Source: Mytilinidion resinicola (Eukaryota; Ascomycota; Dothideomycetes; Mytilinidiales; Mytilinidiaceae). Taken from it: a stretch of 64,000 bases of DNA. The notes under the pieces were generated by a model that made no database searches, was not told the DNA's origin, and saw only the letters and a program-made list of their open reading frames with translations. The DNA lies in NCBI RefSeq assembly GCF_010093595.1, contig NW_022985442.1:1032261-1096260 (forward strand). The letters are read 5' to 3'. Positions 33,488-43,722 of the stretch are shown one piece after another (positions within the stretch are counted from its first letter, which is position 1; each line of letters starts with the position of its first letter). Made by a program: the position numbers and the translations under genes.

Positions 33488-33893
33488 GTCGGATGGGTAT
33501 AGACAAAGAGTAACAAACAACGATAAGAATGTCAATGGCTGTGAGATGATATTGAGATGGGTTTTGAGCAATGGAAAAATATGTGAGGGGGTAAGGGGCC
33601 CCTATTCAGTGATAAAACGTGACTACGTTGAGCACATACGACGTGTACACCACGCCTACGAAAAAGACACCGATGCGGTCGCATCGGAAAATTCGTGTGA
33701 TAGAAGTGGGCAACGAGGAGCTTCAGTGGCTGTAAAAAAATTCAGACAATGCAAAATCAAGACATTGTTCAAAAGGAGTCGATGGTATCAGGAGATATTT
33801 GCATTCCTACAAACCGAGCACCTTGCAGACTCAAATACGCTCTCGCTTCCGGCCGAGCCAAAAGCATCCACCAGTCTTCATTATCATAATTAG
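33450..33893 (+). pseudogene. Zinc-finger-like open frame (possible relic)
   Basis: An open frame of 147 codons with Cys/His text (ACRVCKNNYG ... WVLSNGKICEG ... DYVEHIRRVHH) recalling fungal C2H2 or BED-type fingers in which C-x-C spacing is broken. It begins with a non-ATG codon inside copy B of the neighbouring duplication, and copy A codes for similar text (RRLCKNKY). It may be the remains of a duplicated gene. No function can be given. Confidence 0.3.
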
Positions 33894-34009
33894 AGTCTAA
33901 CAAAAGGCTCTTCATGACTTCGTACATCCTCTGACTTGATCTCGGCCATAGAATGGCTGGTCCTTGTGGTGATATTCATCATTCCGATGTCTCACACCCC
34001 CCGGCCCAT

Positions 34010-35501
34010 CTACGAAGTTATCGGTTCTTCAGCCACATAATGTAGGTAAGCGCCCAACAGTTTGATGCCCTCAATGTAGTTCTTCTTGTCCAGCTTCTCG
34101 TTAATGCTGTGTGCAGCATCCGTGGAGCTTCCCATGGGCAACAGCAGTACGTTCTTGCCCGTCGCCTGCTCAAACGTCAACGTGACCGGGATACTGCCGC
34201 CCTCACGGGTCAGATCCGGCTTCACGCCCCATACGTGCTCAACCGCCTTGCCGGCCGCCGTGAAGTTCCAGTGCTTTGGGCTAGCAACCCACCACTTGCC
34301 AGCATGCTGGCAGAACACGTTCAACTTGTTCTTCGAGCCGATAGCGGCGAAGGCGTCCTTGACGTGCTTGTAGACAAGCTCGTTGACGGCGTCGATCTCC
34401 ATGTCAGGAACAGTACGGATGCTGAATTTTCCGATGACTTTGGCGGGGATGACAGTCTTCGCGCCAGGGGCGGAGTATGCGCCTTCGATGCCGTGAAGGG
34501 AGAGCGAGGGGTAGCGCCAGCGGCCCATCAGAGTGCGCTCCTTGTCTGGGTAGATGCCCGTTGTGCTACCGAGCGACTCGTACAGATTGTCCATTGTGAA
34601 GGCGATGTCGCCGTAGAGGGCCTTCTCGTCGTCGGTGAGCGGGGCAACGAGTTCGTCAATACCTTTGATTTGGATTTTGCCGTCCTTGTTGACAAGCGTG
34701 TTCATGACGTTTACAAGGTCGGTCATGGGTTCTTGTGCTGTTCCGCCAAACACGCCGCTGTGTAAGTCCTGGCCGGGCCCGGAGATCTCGATGGAGTAGT
34801 AGTTGCACCCGCGTAGACCGTAGGTCAAGCAGGGCTTCTCGGTGCCAAGCCAGTAGTTGTCCGAGATGCAGACAGCATCGGCGTCCTTGAAGTATTTCTT
34901 CGCTTCCTCCTTGATGAAGTCATCCAGACCCTCTGAACCGTACTCCTCCATGCCCTCGAAGCACATCAGGAGGTTGACAGGATAGTCAATGCCAGCCTTC
35001 TTGTGAGCTTCGATGGAGTTCAGCCAGCCCAACACTGGTCCCTTGTCATCTGTGCTTCCACGGCCATACATCCGTCCTTTGTCGTCTACCGTGAGCGTGA
35101 ACGGCTCCGTCGCCCAGCCATCCTCTATTCCAGCGGGCTGTACATCGTAATGACCGTAGACGAGGATAGTGCGTTTCTTCGAGTCGTTTCCGTACCGTGC
35201 GACGACGACGGGAGGTAGGTCGAGATGCTCTTTGTGCGGTTGCTTGCCTAATTCTCGAAGCTCGACCTCCGCACCAAGTGCTGTCAATTCCGAGGCGAGG
35301 AATTTGCCCATCTGTAGCACCATTAGTTTGGAAGAATGATTGCATTGCTCAGATTGAATCTTTGCTTGCCCTGATCACATCTGGCCGCCTATCGTCCTCT
35401 GCACTAATGCTGGGGATGGCAACGGCCTTGCGAAGCCTCTCAATGAAGGCATCAGACAGGTCGTCCACGGTCTTGAAGTACGAGTCTAATTGCGGCGCCA
35501 T
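34010..35501 (-). CDS. DUG1: Cys-Gly metallodipeptidase (M20 family)
   Basis: Exons 35501-35370 and 35311-34010 give 477 aa (yeast Dug1 has 481). This cytosolic zinc/manganese dipeptidase cleaves Cys-Gly in the Dug pathway of glutathione breakdown. Catalytic and metal residues are visible: GHYDVQP, RGSTDDKGP, CFEGMEEYGSEG, CISDNYW, DLHSGVFGG and the final STDAAHSINEKL. The intron (35312-35369, 58 nt) appears to use a GC donor: AGG|gcaagc ... aactaatggtgctacag|ATG. This gives RRPDVIR-MGKFL, matching family text. The alternative GT donor 10 nt upstream would remove Val-Ile-Arg and also keep frame only if phase allows, so GC-AG is preferred. Confidence 0.93.
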
Positions 35502-36166
35502 CTTGTCGTTCCGTTCGCTGGATAGGTAAGGCCAAACACACTCTTCTTTCCTTCGCGGTGCACAATGGTGGAGAGCTCTCGAAGGGCCTCTGACGACGGG
35601 ACACGATTTAATAGCGCGAGGAAAGATTTGTACAGCTCGTGAGCGGATAGTTGAATAGGAAGGTGACTTTGAGGTGAGGCGGCAGACACGAGTGGGATGG
35701 AGGTGGGGCATGTTTGGAGAAGAGGGGTGTCGTTGGTCGGAGAGGTGCGTCAAACAAATCCGCTTACCACCGGGTTTGGAGACCGACTATTATACATCAG
35801 GAGACTGCTAAAAGATGTAGACGAAGCGTTTCAAACTTTGGTTAGAGGGTAGATGACATGCATGGAGATCATTCTACATCCTCCGTAGACTAAAATAAAG
35901 CACTCTGTGAAGAAATACAGCATGTTGAGTGGACTTGTTGACATGGAACTATTTTACATAATCTACAGAGTTTTGGGAGAAAAACCCAGAGTGATGACTT
36001 TCCAAGGTTCATAGAACGATAGCAGCCAGCATGGCTGAGATAATAGACTTTATAGTATTTCGTGACTTTGATATCCAGTCTCATCCTTCGAGGGGCTGTA
36101 CTATGGCTTTTGATATTCCGAGGGCTTATATGTCATACACATCACGTACATTTACCATAAGATCCC
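35502..36166. other. Spacer between DUG1 and the RAD51 paralog
   Basis: 665 bp, same-strand genes. No gene was recognised. An upstream open stretch in frame with DUG1 (35502-35753) has no ATG-based support and looks like a leader. Confidence 0.35.
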
Positions 36167-37301
36167 TTAAGGATTACTATCGCCCTCAATATCTACGCCC
36201 TCACCAACTCGAAAGAAGAACCCCTCGAGTCCGCTGCCCCCAAGCACCCACGCTTCACACCACCCTCTACTCACAACTCCCCATCTCATCTCCTTCTCCG
36301 CCTCAGCCTCCTGCACAGTCATCCCCACAGTAAATCGCGGCACAGGCACTCTTCTCAGCGCCAACCTCAACGTTGGAAAGCTGGACCAACTCATCGGCAA
36401 GCTAGCCCTTAGCCTCTGCGTGAAGAGCTGCCCTGCGCCGACATCCCATGCAGATGCCACCACGGCGCAACAAAAACGCTGAGAGACAGTTGTGAGTTCT
36501 CGGGCTAGGAGGGCATACGTCTCCATCGCAGTGACAGGAGACGTGCCGTTCTCCTCCGCAGCACGCGTCGGCCAGAAAAACGCTGAGGCTGAGTCAAGGA
36601 AGATGGAGTGAAGACGACGATGGGCGGAGCGATGAGCGGTTCGACTCTCTAGATATTCCGGTAAACTCTTTAGAGTAGCTAGTAGTGAGTGCATAGTCTG
36701 CAAGTGGAAGATGTGGACGTGAGCGAGACAGGCGTGGATGAGGTCGCGCATTCCGTCCGTATTCTGCTGCTGGGGAATTCCAGCTGCTCTGAGACGAGAT
36801 GAGACGTACGACGCCATCACTTCGACAAGCCTTTCGACTCTGAAGCGGTTGTCGGTGTCGAGGACGACCACAGCGCTGCTTTGACCGCCAATGGGAGTGC
36901 TGGAGTAGGTAGATGGGAGGATAGCGACGGCAATGATATAGTAGATCAGACTTGTTTTACCAGCCCCAGGACCAGAGGAGATGAGTTCTATCATTGGCAT
37001 CTTCTGCAGTGGCTTCTTGATAGCCGTCGTCTGCACAGGAAGCGGCGGTGATGATGAAAACGTCTCTGGCTGCGGTAAAGGCAACGCAGGCGGCTGCTCA
37101 ACAACAGGAACCAGTCGATCAAGCTCCGGAATGCCGAAATGCATCGACTGTCCTGCGTTCCTCGCCTTCCAGAGGTCTTTGATGAGCTATATATCGTCAG
37201 TCGTGGCCTTTTTATAGCACGATACAAATCCTACTCACCTCATCCAACCCACCCTCCTCAACATCCCTCAACACCCTCCTCCCTAACTCCTCTACACTCA
37301 T
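36167..37301 (-). CDS. RAD51 paralog, XRCC2/Rlp1 type
   Basis: Exons 37301-37239 and 37186-36167 give 360 aa; fission yeast Rlp1 has 363. The start MSVEELGRRVL joins to LIKDLWKARNAGQSMHFG across a 52-nt intron. The RecA-like core has a Walker A (SSGPGAGKTSL, about residue 88) and a strand with VVVLDTDNRF that suits Walker-fold RAD51 paralogs. A later IFLDSASAFFW strand occupies the Walker B position. XRCC2-type proteins act with other RAD51 paralogs to load or stabilise RAD51 filaments in homologous recombination repair. Family is clear; the XRCC2 subtype is inferred from length and the N-terminal text. Confidence 0.75.
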
Positions 37302-37393
37302 CTCGGCCCTCTTATAAGACCCTACCTCTTCATCAATCCCACCCTCTTATCTCCATCTCACCTCTTGCTTTTTCAGATGGTGCAAGATCCGCA
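37302..37393. promoter_or_regulatory. 92-bp bidirectional promoter, RAD51 paralog / SOM1
   Basis: Only 92 bp lie between the two outward ATGs. The segment is pyrimidine-rich on the plus strand (ctcatct, ccctctt, ttttcag). Core promoters of both genes must overlap or lie inside the opposite leader. Confidence 0.55.
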
Positions 37394-37720
37394 ATGGCTC
37401 CTCCAATCGAGATCTTCAGCTCCAACGACCTCGCCGAGAAAGTGCAGTACACAGCGTCCGGCAAGCGGCGGAAGCCCGACGTTGACCTGCGTGCGTGCAA
37501 GCTACTAGAGATGGTGCAGTACCACTGCACACACAAGGGAGATTACAAGAAAGATCCGAGGGCCGTGTATGTCGAGTGCAGTCCGCTGGTGCGGTCGTTT
37601 CGGAGGTGAGCGTGCTGCCCGCAGATGGGATGAAAGGCGCCAAGACTAACTACGTGGGATAGGTGCGCGGATGGGTTGACGGTGGAGACGACGGCTTGGG
37701 AGGATGAAGAGGGCAATTGA
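37394..37720 (+). CDS. SOM1: Som1-like mitochondrial inner membrane peptidase subunit
   Basis: Exons 37394-37605 and 37663-37720 give 89 aa. The second exon (RCADGLTVETTAWEDEEGN) carries the CADGLTVETTAWE signature of the Som1 family. Four cysteines form twin CX9C pairs (C35/C45 and C62/C72), the pattern of intermembrane-space proteins imported by Mia40. Som1 is needed by the Imp1/Imp2 peptidase, which cleaves sorting signals from proteins such as Cox2 and cytochrome b2. Too small and spliced to be seen as a single frame. Confidence 0.85.
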
Positions 37721-38036
37721 TAGTTCACTGGATGTTGTGCACATGAGGAGTTTGGGTAGTGATTTCGTATTCCTTGTAACATATGCCGGAGTGTGCTGGT
37801 TGAAGACCAACAACTTTTACAGCCTACTATAGCCAACCTGGCTTTCATAGTAAGCTATGCTAGAAAGCGCTTGCATCGTACGCAGGCAATGTAGAAACAT
37901 TACAAAATACAACAAACGCCGCTGCTCCATGCTTATGATAATCATATCCTGAGACCCCCTCGAGGTCTTCCTATCCAAAACGCCTCCCTGTAAAGTGGTA
38001 TTCGTCGATTCTCACCAAGTAAGGCAACTCAGCTTC
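37721..38036. other. Convergent spacer SOM1 / TAF8
   Basis: 316 bp between two stop codons; presumably both polyadenylation regions. Nothing else is seen. Confidence 0.4.
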
Positions 38037-39091
38037 TCAAGTCCTTGCTGCGGCCTTCCTCCAAAATTTCTTATCGTAATTGACCTGCATCCCCTCAAAC
38101 ATTTCCTCCCGGGTAGACTTCTGCGACTCGAACTGGGTCTCTCTTACCCCACTGAAGTCGTCAAACTCTTCATTCAGCGTATTCCTCGCCGCATTGTCCT
38201 CATCTTCTTGCAAAACCTTCATTGCCTCGAGCCACAACTCGTCGCTCCGCTGTCGCTGCGTGCCCTGTCTCCGTTTCGCTCCTTTCTTCTGCGCACCCAG
38301 CTTTTCTGCTGCCATGAGCTTGCGTAGTGCTTTCTCTGCTAGCACACCCTCCTGTATTGCACGTTCTCGAATCTTGCCTGGGTCTTTTATGCGCTCGCTG
38401 AATACGGGTGTCGATTTATATGTGTGTTTGCTAGGAAAGTTGGGGAGGTGTTTTGGGATCCATTTCCTTGCCTGCTTTTCTGTGGCGCCTGATAGTTCAG
38501 GGCCTAGCATGCCCTCGAGATCCGGTGGTGCCGGCTCCTGCGGCTCGGGTGCGGGTATGGGTGGCTGGACGATGGCCGCTGGGAAGGGCTGGTCGAGGTG
38601 GGCGACGAGGTCGGCAGGCGTGATGCCTTGGCGTGTGAGTGCGTGGATGAAGTCTTGGGGAATCGCATCGTTTCGGCGGCTTGCGTTCATCGATTGCTTC
38701 ACGGTTCTCAGGAAGTGGAGCATAACTGTGAATGTCAGAACATGCCAACCAAATGACGAGACTCAAATGGGAGACATGACTACGCACATTCTTCGGCTTG
38801 AGCCCGAATAGATTCCATCGCTGATGGCGTTGCGCTGTCAAAGCCTGCCGCGCCGAGTTGGAGGGTGATTGCGCGCAGCAGCTGGCTCTGGAAGAAGACC
38901 TCATCCTGAGGCGCGATCATGGGATCGACATAGGCGGCCTGTTTGTGCTTGAGCTTGTGATGAATGATCCTGGGTCTCTTCCCAGCTGGCAAGGCATCGT
39001 CATCCGCATCGTCCGCGGGTCGAGGTCGTTTCGAGTTCATGGCGGGATGCGCGTGGTGCTGATCTGCGGCCTGGGTTCTGATTCCAGCCAT
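38037..39091 (-). CDS. TAF8: TFIID subunit TAF8
   Basis: Exons 39091-38788 and 38725-38037 give 330 aa (an in-frame ATG 18 codons in is an alternative start). A bromodomain-associated histone fold spans about residues 50-140 and crosses the intron (DEVFFQSQLLRAITLQL ... AEEFMLHFLRTVKQ). A Pro-rich linker follows, then the TAF8 C-terminal domain (YIPKHFP-like WIPKHLPNFPSKHTYKSTPVF, then KIRERAIQEGVLAEKALRKL). TAF8 pairs with TAF10 through the histone fold and helps assemble TFIID at promoters. An Lys/Arg-rich KRRQG patch suggests nuclear import. Confidence 0.9.
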
Positions 39092-39405
39092 CTACTTGGT
39101 GAAAGGTCGTGATTGGTGTCGCCGTAGTGGGTGAGGTTGCGAGTTGATCTGTGCAACAGCGTCGGCGAGAGAATGGAGCCGGTGTCGTCAATCGTAGTAA
39201 TGTGGAGAGGAATGGAGGTCTGGTGGAGGTCCTTGGATTGTTGGAGCCCGCAGCTCGGGCCCTCGTCTTGGCGCAAGGCTGCCGTCGGAATTTGCCGGAG
39301 CCCTCTCACACCACTCCAGGGCTCTCTCCTCTACAGCTTCAACCTCACATCGACACCCCAAACCACCACCCACGTCGCACTTTCTCGCTCACGCAAACAC
39401 TCACA
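39092..39405. promoter_or_regulatory. Divergent promoter, TAF8 / cytochrome oxidase subunit
   Basis: 314 bp between outward ATGs. The sequence before 39406 is CT/AC-rich (cactcacaATGG), a strong fungal start context. Confidence 0.5.
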
Positions 39406-39840
39406 ATGGCCATCAAGCCAATCACCGGAGTATGTACCCCAATTAGGCCGCGCGACCTAGAAGGGAGCTCCGGAAGCTAATCTGAGTCCTTTCACAGATG
39501 CTCCGTCGGGGCGTCGTGCTTGACCTCACTGTTGCGACTGGTTAGTATTCTTTTCATTCAATTTCAAACTCTATAACCCCTTTATTTGCGCCCTCTTCAT
39601 CTGCTGTTAAGTCATGAGCGTGCTTGTTGACCCCTCACCAGGTATCGGATTAACTGCCGGCTCTTTCTGGTGGTACGGTACGTAAACGACAGGCTCAAGA
39701 AAGCCCAGATGTCCTCTCAACACGAACCCCGATCATGGAACTCACGTTTCCAAGGCTACCACGTTCCGGCCGTTCGTCACCGAGACGCTTTCTACCAGAA
39801 GATCGAGGATGAGCGGGCTGCCGCGCTCGGCCAGAAATAA
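39406..39840 (+). CDS. COX9: Cytochrome c oxidase small subunit (Cox9/VIIa type)
   Basis: Four very small exons, 39406-39429, 39498-39540, 39642-39677 and 39755-39840, join to 62 aa: MAIKPITGMLRRG..., one membrane helix (LDLTVATGIGLTAGSFWWYG) and a charged C-terminal tail (RDAFYQKIEDERAAAL). This is the fungal complex IV subunit VIIa/Cox9 layout, with no cleaved presequence. It sits in the mitochondrial inner membrane. Three introns of 68, 101 and 77 nt make up over half of the gene, so the gene is invisible to a simple frame search. Confidence 0.9.
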
Positions 39841-41229
39841 GGCACTCCTCGGTTGAAGTTTAGGTCAGCGGTCTCTGTACAGCATCATCGCAGGAAGATG
39901 GAGAGGGTTGGGATGAGGTGGTGGAGTTGTACTATATGCCTCGAGGAATAGACAATGCTTGGTCGAAATCCAGAGAACTCCTGCTATTTCTCCGCGCCGT
40001 TCTGCAGTGAGATTCAACCTTCCACCCTGGATACTTTCTGTGCTATGGAACTATGCTATGTCATTTTCTAGTCAATGAGCATTTGCATGGTTCGAACGCT
40101 TCAAAGATAGAGCCCTGTTTGAAAAGAACCCTGAAGCGTGTGCTCGTATATCAACACTTTCAAATGAACATTTTGCACGGCTAAGTCACTGCTTGACATG
40201 CCCCTGTTGCCACAACCCTCCCATCCCACAATTCAAACCCCAATATCCAACCTCTTATCAAATCCGCAACTTCACAGCTCCTAAATCAGGTCAACATCAC
40301 GAGACTACTCTCACACTACTCAGGTGCGTCACTGTAAGCGCGACTATCCTTTGCCATAAGATCTTACCAATTCAACTGCGTCCACGCCGTGTAGCCCACG
40401 CGTAGTTCCTTTACTCCCTTAAACAAGGTCCACATTTCTGGTCGATGGAAATCGCATGCAGTCTAGGCATTAAAGCCCTCCGCCTAGGAATTGGTTGCTA
40501 TAATTACAAGTTTTCACATATCTAACCGCACAAGGGTTGTTTTAGAAGACGCAACGTCTACGCTGCGTAGCCCACGTGCAGCTCATTTTAGTCCCTTGAA
40601 CAAGGCCCACATTTCTGGTCAATAGAAATAGCATGCAGTTCAAGCGTTGGGGCCCCCCGACTAGGAATTGGTGGCTTTAGTCATAAGTACTCACGGATTT
40701 AACCGCGTGAGATTCTTCTCAGGAGATGCCAACGGCACGCTACGTGGGCGCGGCGTGGTTACTTCTTGTTGCATTTGGATGAGCCACTGAATTAGGTCGA
40801 TGGTAAGAGTGTACCCTGGGAACTTCAGGAGAGAAAGATGGTTGGTTTTGTTGGAAGTATTCATGAATTTAACCGCATGGGAATTGATTTGATAGACGCG
40901 GAGGGCACACGATATGGACGATTTGTGGTTCGTTTTGATAGACATTCGATCCAATGCGTCTATATTTCTGATATGATGCAAGATAAATTTTTGGTTGGAT
41001 GATGCGGTAGATATTTTACAGCAAAATGCTTCTAATGCGCCCATCCTCTCGTTGCGGGTATCAACCCAAGTATCATACACATACTGTACTGTGACCACCC
41101 CTTCCACAAATGATATACAATGTAACTCATCGTCCATCTCTACGTCTTTACTCATCGCACCATTCCTCTTGCCTCATCCACACATGCCCCTATCCATGCA
41201 GACCAATACACAACCATGCCCTTATCCAT
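39841..41229. other. 1.4-kb spacer with tandem repeats
   Basis: No gene is recognised. The middle part is built of a 178-bp tandem unit (separate entry). An open minus-strand frame (40691-41155) overlaps the repeat and lacks any known motif. Confidence 0.45.
40345..40890. repeat. 178-bp tandem repeat, two full copies plus partial flanks
   Basis: Full copies at about 40383-40560 and 40561-40738 share gtagcccacg(c/t)g, aacaagg(t/c)ccacatttctggtc, atagaaat(c/a)gcatgcagt and ctaggaattggt. A tail-like piece (cataagatcttacc...aactgcgt) lies before copy 1 and another (atttaaccgcatggg) after copy 2 at about 40864. Similarity is about 75% by eye. Confidence 0.75.
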
Positions 41230-41949
41230 TCATCTCCCCCAACTCGCCATCCTCCTCTTCCGATCCTCATCCGCCATCCTCTTCCTATTCCCCCACCTAT
41301 CCCTCGCCGCCTGATGGCTCGCCTCCACCTCCGCCGCCTTTTCAGGCGCCTTGACGACCAACGACACAAAAAACTGCGAGCACCCAAACTTCTCCGCCAA
41401 TCGCCATCTGGTCCACGTATACGGATCCTCCGTCCTTAGTTTCCGAATCTCCGCAATATCGGCATCCGTGAGATGGTACTTCTTCTCATAAGTGTCGCTC
41501 CCACGCACTGGTGGTGGTAAATTCGCGCTAGGCCGGGCCGGCAGCAGACTCTGGCTCGCTAGGCTCGTCCCCGTGGCTGCGGTGAGCGGTGTCCGCGATT
41601 GCAGTGCTGATCGCGTTGACGCGGCGGTGAAGGAGGAGTAGAGCGCGCGGCGGGGGTCAGAGGCTGGGAGGAATTTGGGCGGCGTGATTGTGGGAGAGGG
41701 GGCCGCGGAGGGCGGGTTGAAGATTATGTGGGTGGCGGAGGGGGCACGAGGGGACGGTTTCGCGCTCCGGCTGTGGGTGGTGCTGTTGGGGGTGGCGGAG
41801 AGATTGTAGGAGGGCGCTGGGGGGATGATGTTGAGTTTTTTGTGCCGTCGGGTGGAGGAGGCGTGGCGCGTTGTGAGGTGTGGGAGGAAGAGGGAGGCTG
41901 ATTTTGTTGATAGTGGCCGCATTGGCCGTGTGAGAGGGAGGGCGGACAT
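41230..41949 (-). CDS. MRPL20: Mitochondrial large ribosomal subunit protein L20 (mL58)
   Basis: One exon, 239 aa. The C-terminal 95 residues hold the conserved block YHLTDADIAEIRKLRTEDP, then WTRWRLAEKFGCSQFFVSLV and a basic helix ending RKRRMASW, which identifies the fungal mitoribosomal L20 family. The N-terminal 45 residues are Ser/Arg/Leu-rich with a single acid, a typical presequence. A long Pro/Ser/Thr-rich linker joins the two. It works in the mitochondrial matrix as part of the large subunit. Confidence 0.88.
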   Translation of the reverse strand: MSALPLTRPMRPLSTKSASLFLPHLTTRHASSTRRHKKLNIIPPAPSYNLSATPNSTTHSRSAKPSPRAPSATHIIFNPPSAAPSPTITPPKFLPASDPRRALYSSFTAASTRSALQSRTPLTAATGTSLASQSLLPARPSANLPPPVRGSDTYEKKYHLTDADIAEIRKLRTEDPYTWTRWRLAEKFGCSQFFVSLVVKAPEKAAEVEASHQAARDRWGNRKRMADEDRKRRMASWGR

Positions 41950-42420
41950 GGTGAGCGGTCCTCGTGATGGGATGGAGGTGTGAGGTTTGAGGAGAGCTTT
42001 GCGGTATGGGGTTTGAGTAGGGGGTTTTAGCGTTCGGGAACGTTCTTGGCACCACTCCGAAGCAGGTGCTATCGCCGACTCTTTCGCTCACTCTTAACTC
42101 ACCTTGTAGCCAGGCACAAATTGTGGCTTCAAATCGGTGCTATGAATGATTTAGTTCTGGATTTACGAGCCATCAACCTGCATGCCGTATTTCGTTTCCT
42201 ATCGCTATTTTAAACATCCTCACGAAGCCGTTGCTCTCACGCCTCTTCATATTCAATCTCATCCTTTCAACCCCATCAGACTCCTCTTAACGCCAAAGAA
42301 CAAAATTTTGCGTATGCTGTTCTACCACTGTTCGAAGTGCTTCGATGCATCTTGCAAGATCAAGTCATCCACAGAAGCTTACACAGAGTTCTGCTTATGC
42401 ACTGTTGTCTTCATTGAATA
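41950..42420. other. Spacer upstream of MRPL20
   Basis: 470 bp with no gene. The MRPL20 promoter is expected at the left end. Confidence 0.35.
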
Positions 42421-43722
42421 GTCACATTACGGAAAGAGCTGAGATGGGTTAATCGAACCCTTTTCTCCCAGAAAATCCTCTTTACCAACCGTTGGACCCG
42501 TCCCGTCAAGAGATATGGCTTCGTAATTTCAAGCCTCAATCGATGTATGGCGGACCGGTCGAAAGTGTTATCAGCACAGTCTTTCTTTTGACTCACAGCA
42601 ATTTGGGCTTCTACGCCTGTCTTATGCTTGACGCGATCCCAAAGATATGCTCCCTGTCAATGGACGGTCATCTCACGTGACTACATGTCTCATAGTCTTC
42701 TACCAGAACAGCCAAGAAATACAAAAGGAATGGTGCCGTCAGGTTGAAGACCTCAGAGTGTTTGAAAGCGATGCTGACCAGTGGCGACGGTCTCGTCGGA
42801 TGTTTTCGAGAAAGATGTTCTCCACCGATCCGAAAGACAGGCTCTATGCTCTGCTTGCAACCTCTCACCTACCTATTACACCGGATTGTAAGAAAGCAGT
42901 AAGAGACATATACTGTTACTTCGCAATGTTTAGTATTGGCTTACAGACATTGAGTTCTGTTCTGTTGGACTTAGGACGTGAAGTGCCACATGCTTCCAGC
43001 AATATGTGGGACTTGCCAACCTGGAATCCATGGGGAAAGTCGATGCCATGCAGAACTTTCTACCCATAGCCATCTTTTCAATGCAGCCGGCCAGGACGTC
43101 AAATGCCCTTTCGGGCAACACCCAGCCGATCGTGAGGAACGGGCTATTGCATGTTTCCGGCATTGTTGGCGAAGAGGCCACTACTATCGAAAGGATGTAG
43201 AGTATCATTAAATGCTCCCTCCTGGTTCGCGATTGTCTCTATGCGAATTAAAAGCACAGCTACCCAACGGATGTTTCGTGCTACAGGCACTATCTAGAAC
43301 CACTAGACCCCAACGCAGAAGGAATCTGAGCGCTCGCGTGCGCCATGTTGAACGATTTCTTCGACCCGAGGCACGACAGCTAGCATATGATGCTAGGCTG
43401 GCCGAATGAGCCCTTCTGGGCAGGGTTCCATTTCGAGCTTCTTAATGATGTAGGGCTAGCAATATGCCGAAGCATCAAGAACACAGCTACCTCGGATGCT
43501 ACAGAAGCAGCCACACCGCTTTCTAAGAAAAGAAGTTGGGGCTTCTTCGGAACCAAAAACCGTTATCTTGGCATAGGTCCACAATTGACGCGGCGAGATG
43601 ATAGGGTTCGCATCTTATTTGGGTCCGAAATCCCGGCAATTCTTCACAAGACTTGCCCTTCTTCCCTGAATTCACGTTGGACCTTGTTTTACACTGGATT
43701 ATATAGGGGGCGAATCAGTTGA
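42421..43722 (+). pseudogene. Heterokaryon-incompatibility (HET) domain protein, broken
   Basis: Pieces of a HET-domain protein lie in order but in different frames. Near 42478 LFTNRWTRP recalls the NxWxxRVWV(V/I)QE block. At 42647-43069 DPKDRLYALLATS, then DYCKKAVRDIY-like text and LPTWNP form the central block. At 43006-43200 a frame-shifted GLLHVSGIVGEEATTI matches the segment after it. At 43387-43722 NRYLGIGPQLTRRDDRVRILFGSEIPAILH is the C-terminal glycine-rich repair block. HET proteins trigger cell death when unlike strains fuse. At least two frame changes cannot be explained by a clear intron, so this is a relic or a gene with sequencing errors. Confidence 0.7.

Larger units (their letters stand above)
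32083..34009. other. 1.9-kb spacer with a duplicated segment and gene relic
   Basis: No intact gene was recognised between COQ7 and DUG1, which converge here. It contains a diverged duplication (32925-33120 and 33298-33487) and a degenerate zinc-finger-like open frame (33450-33893). Base composition is more AT-rich than in the flanking genes. Confidence 0.5.
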
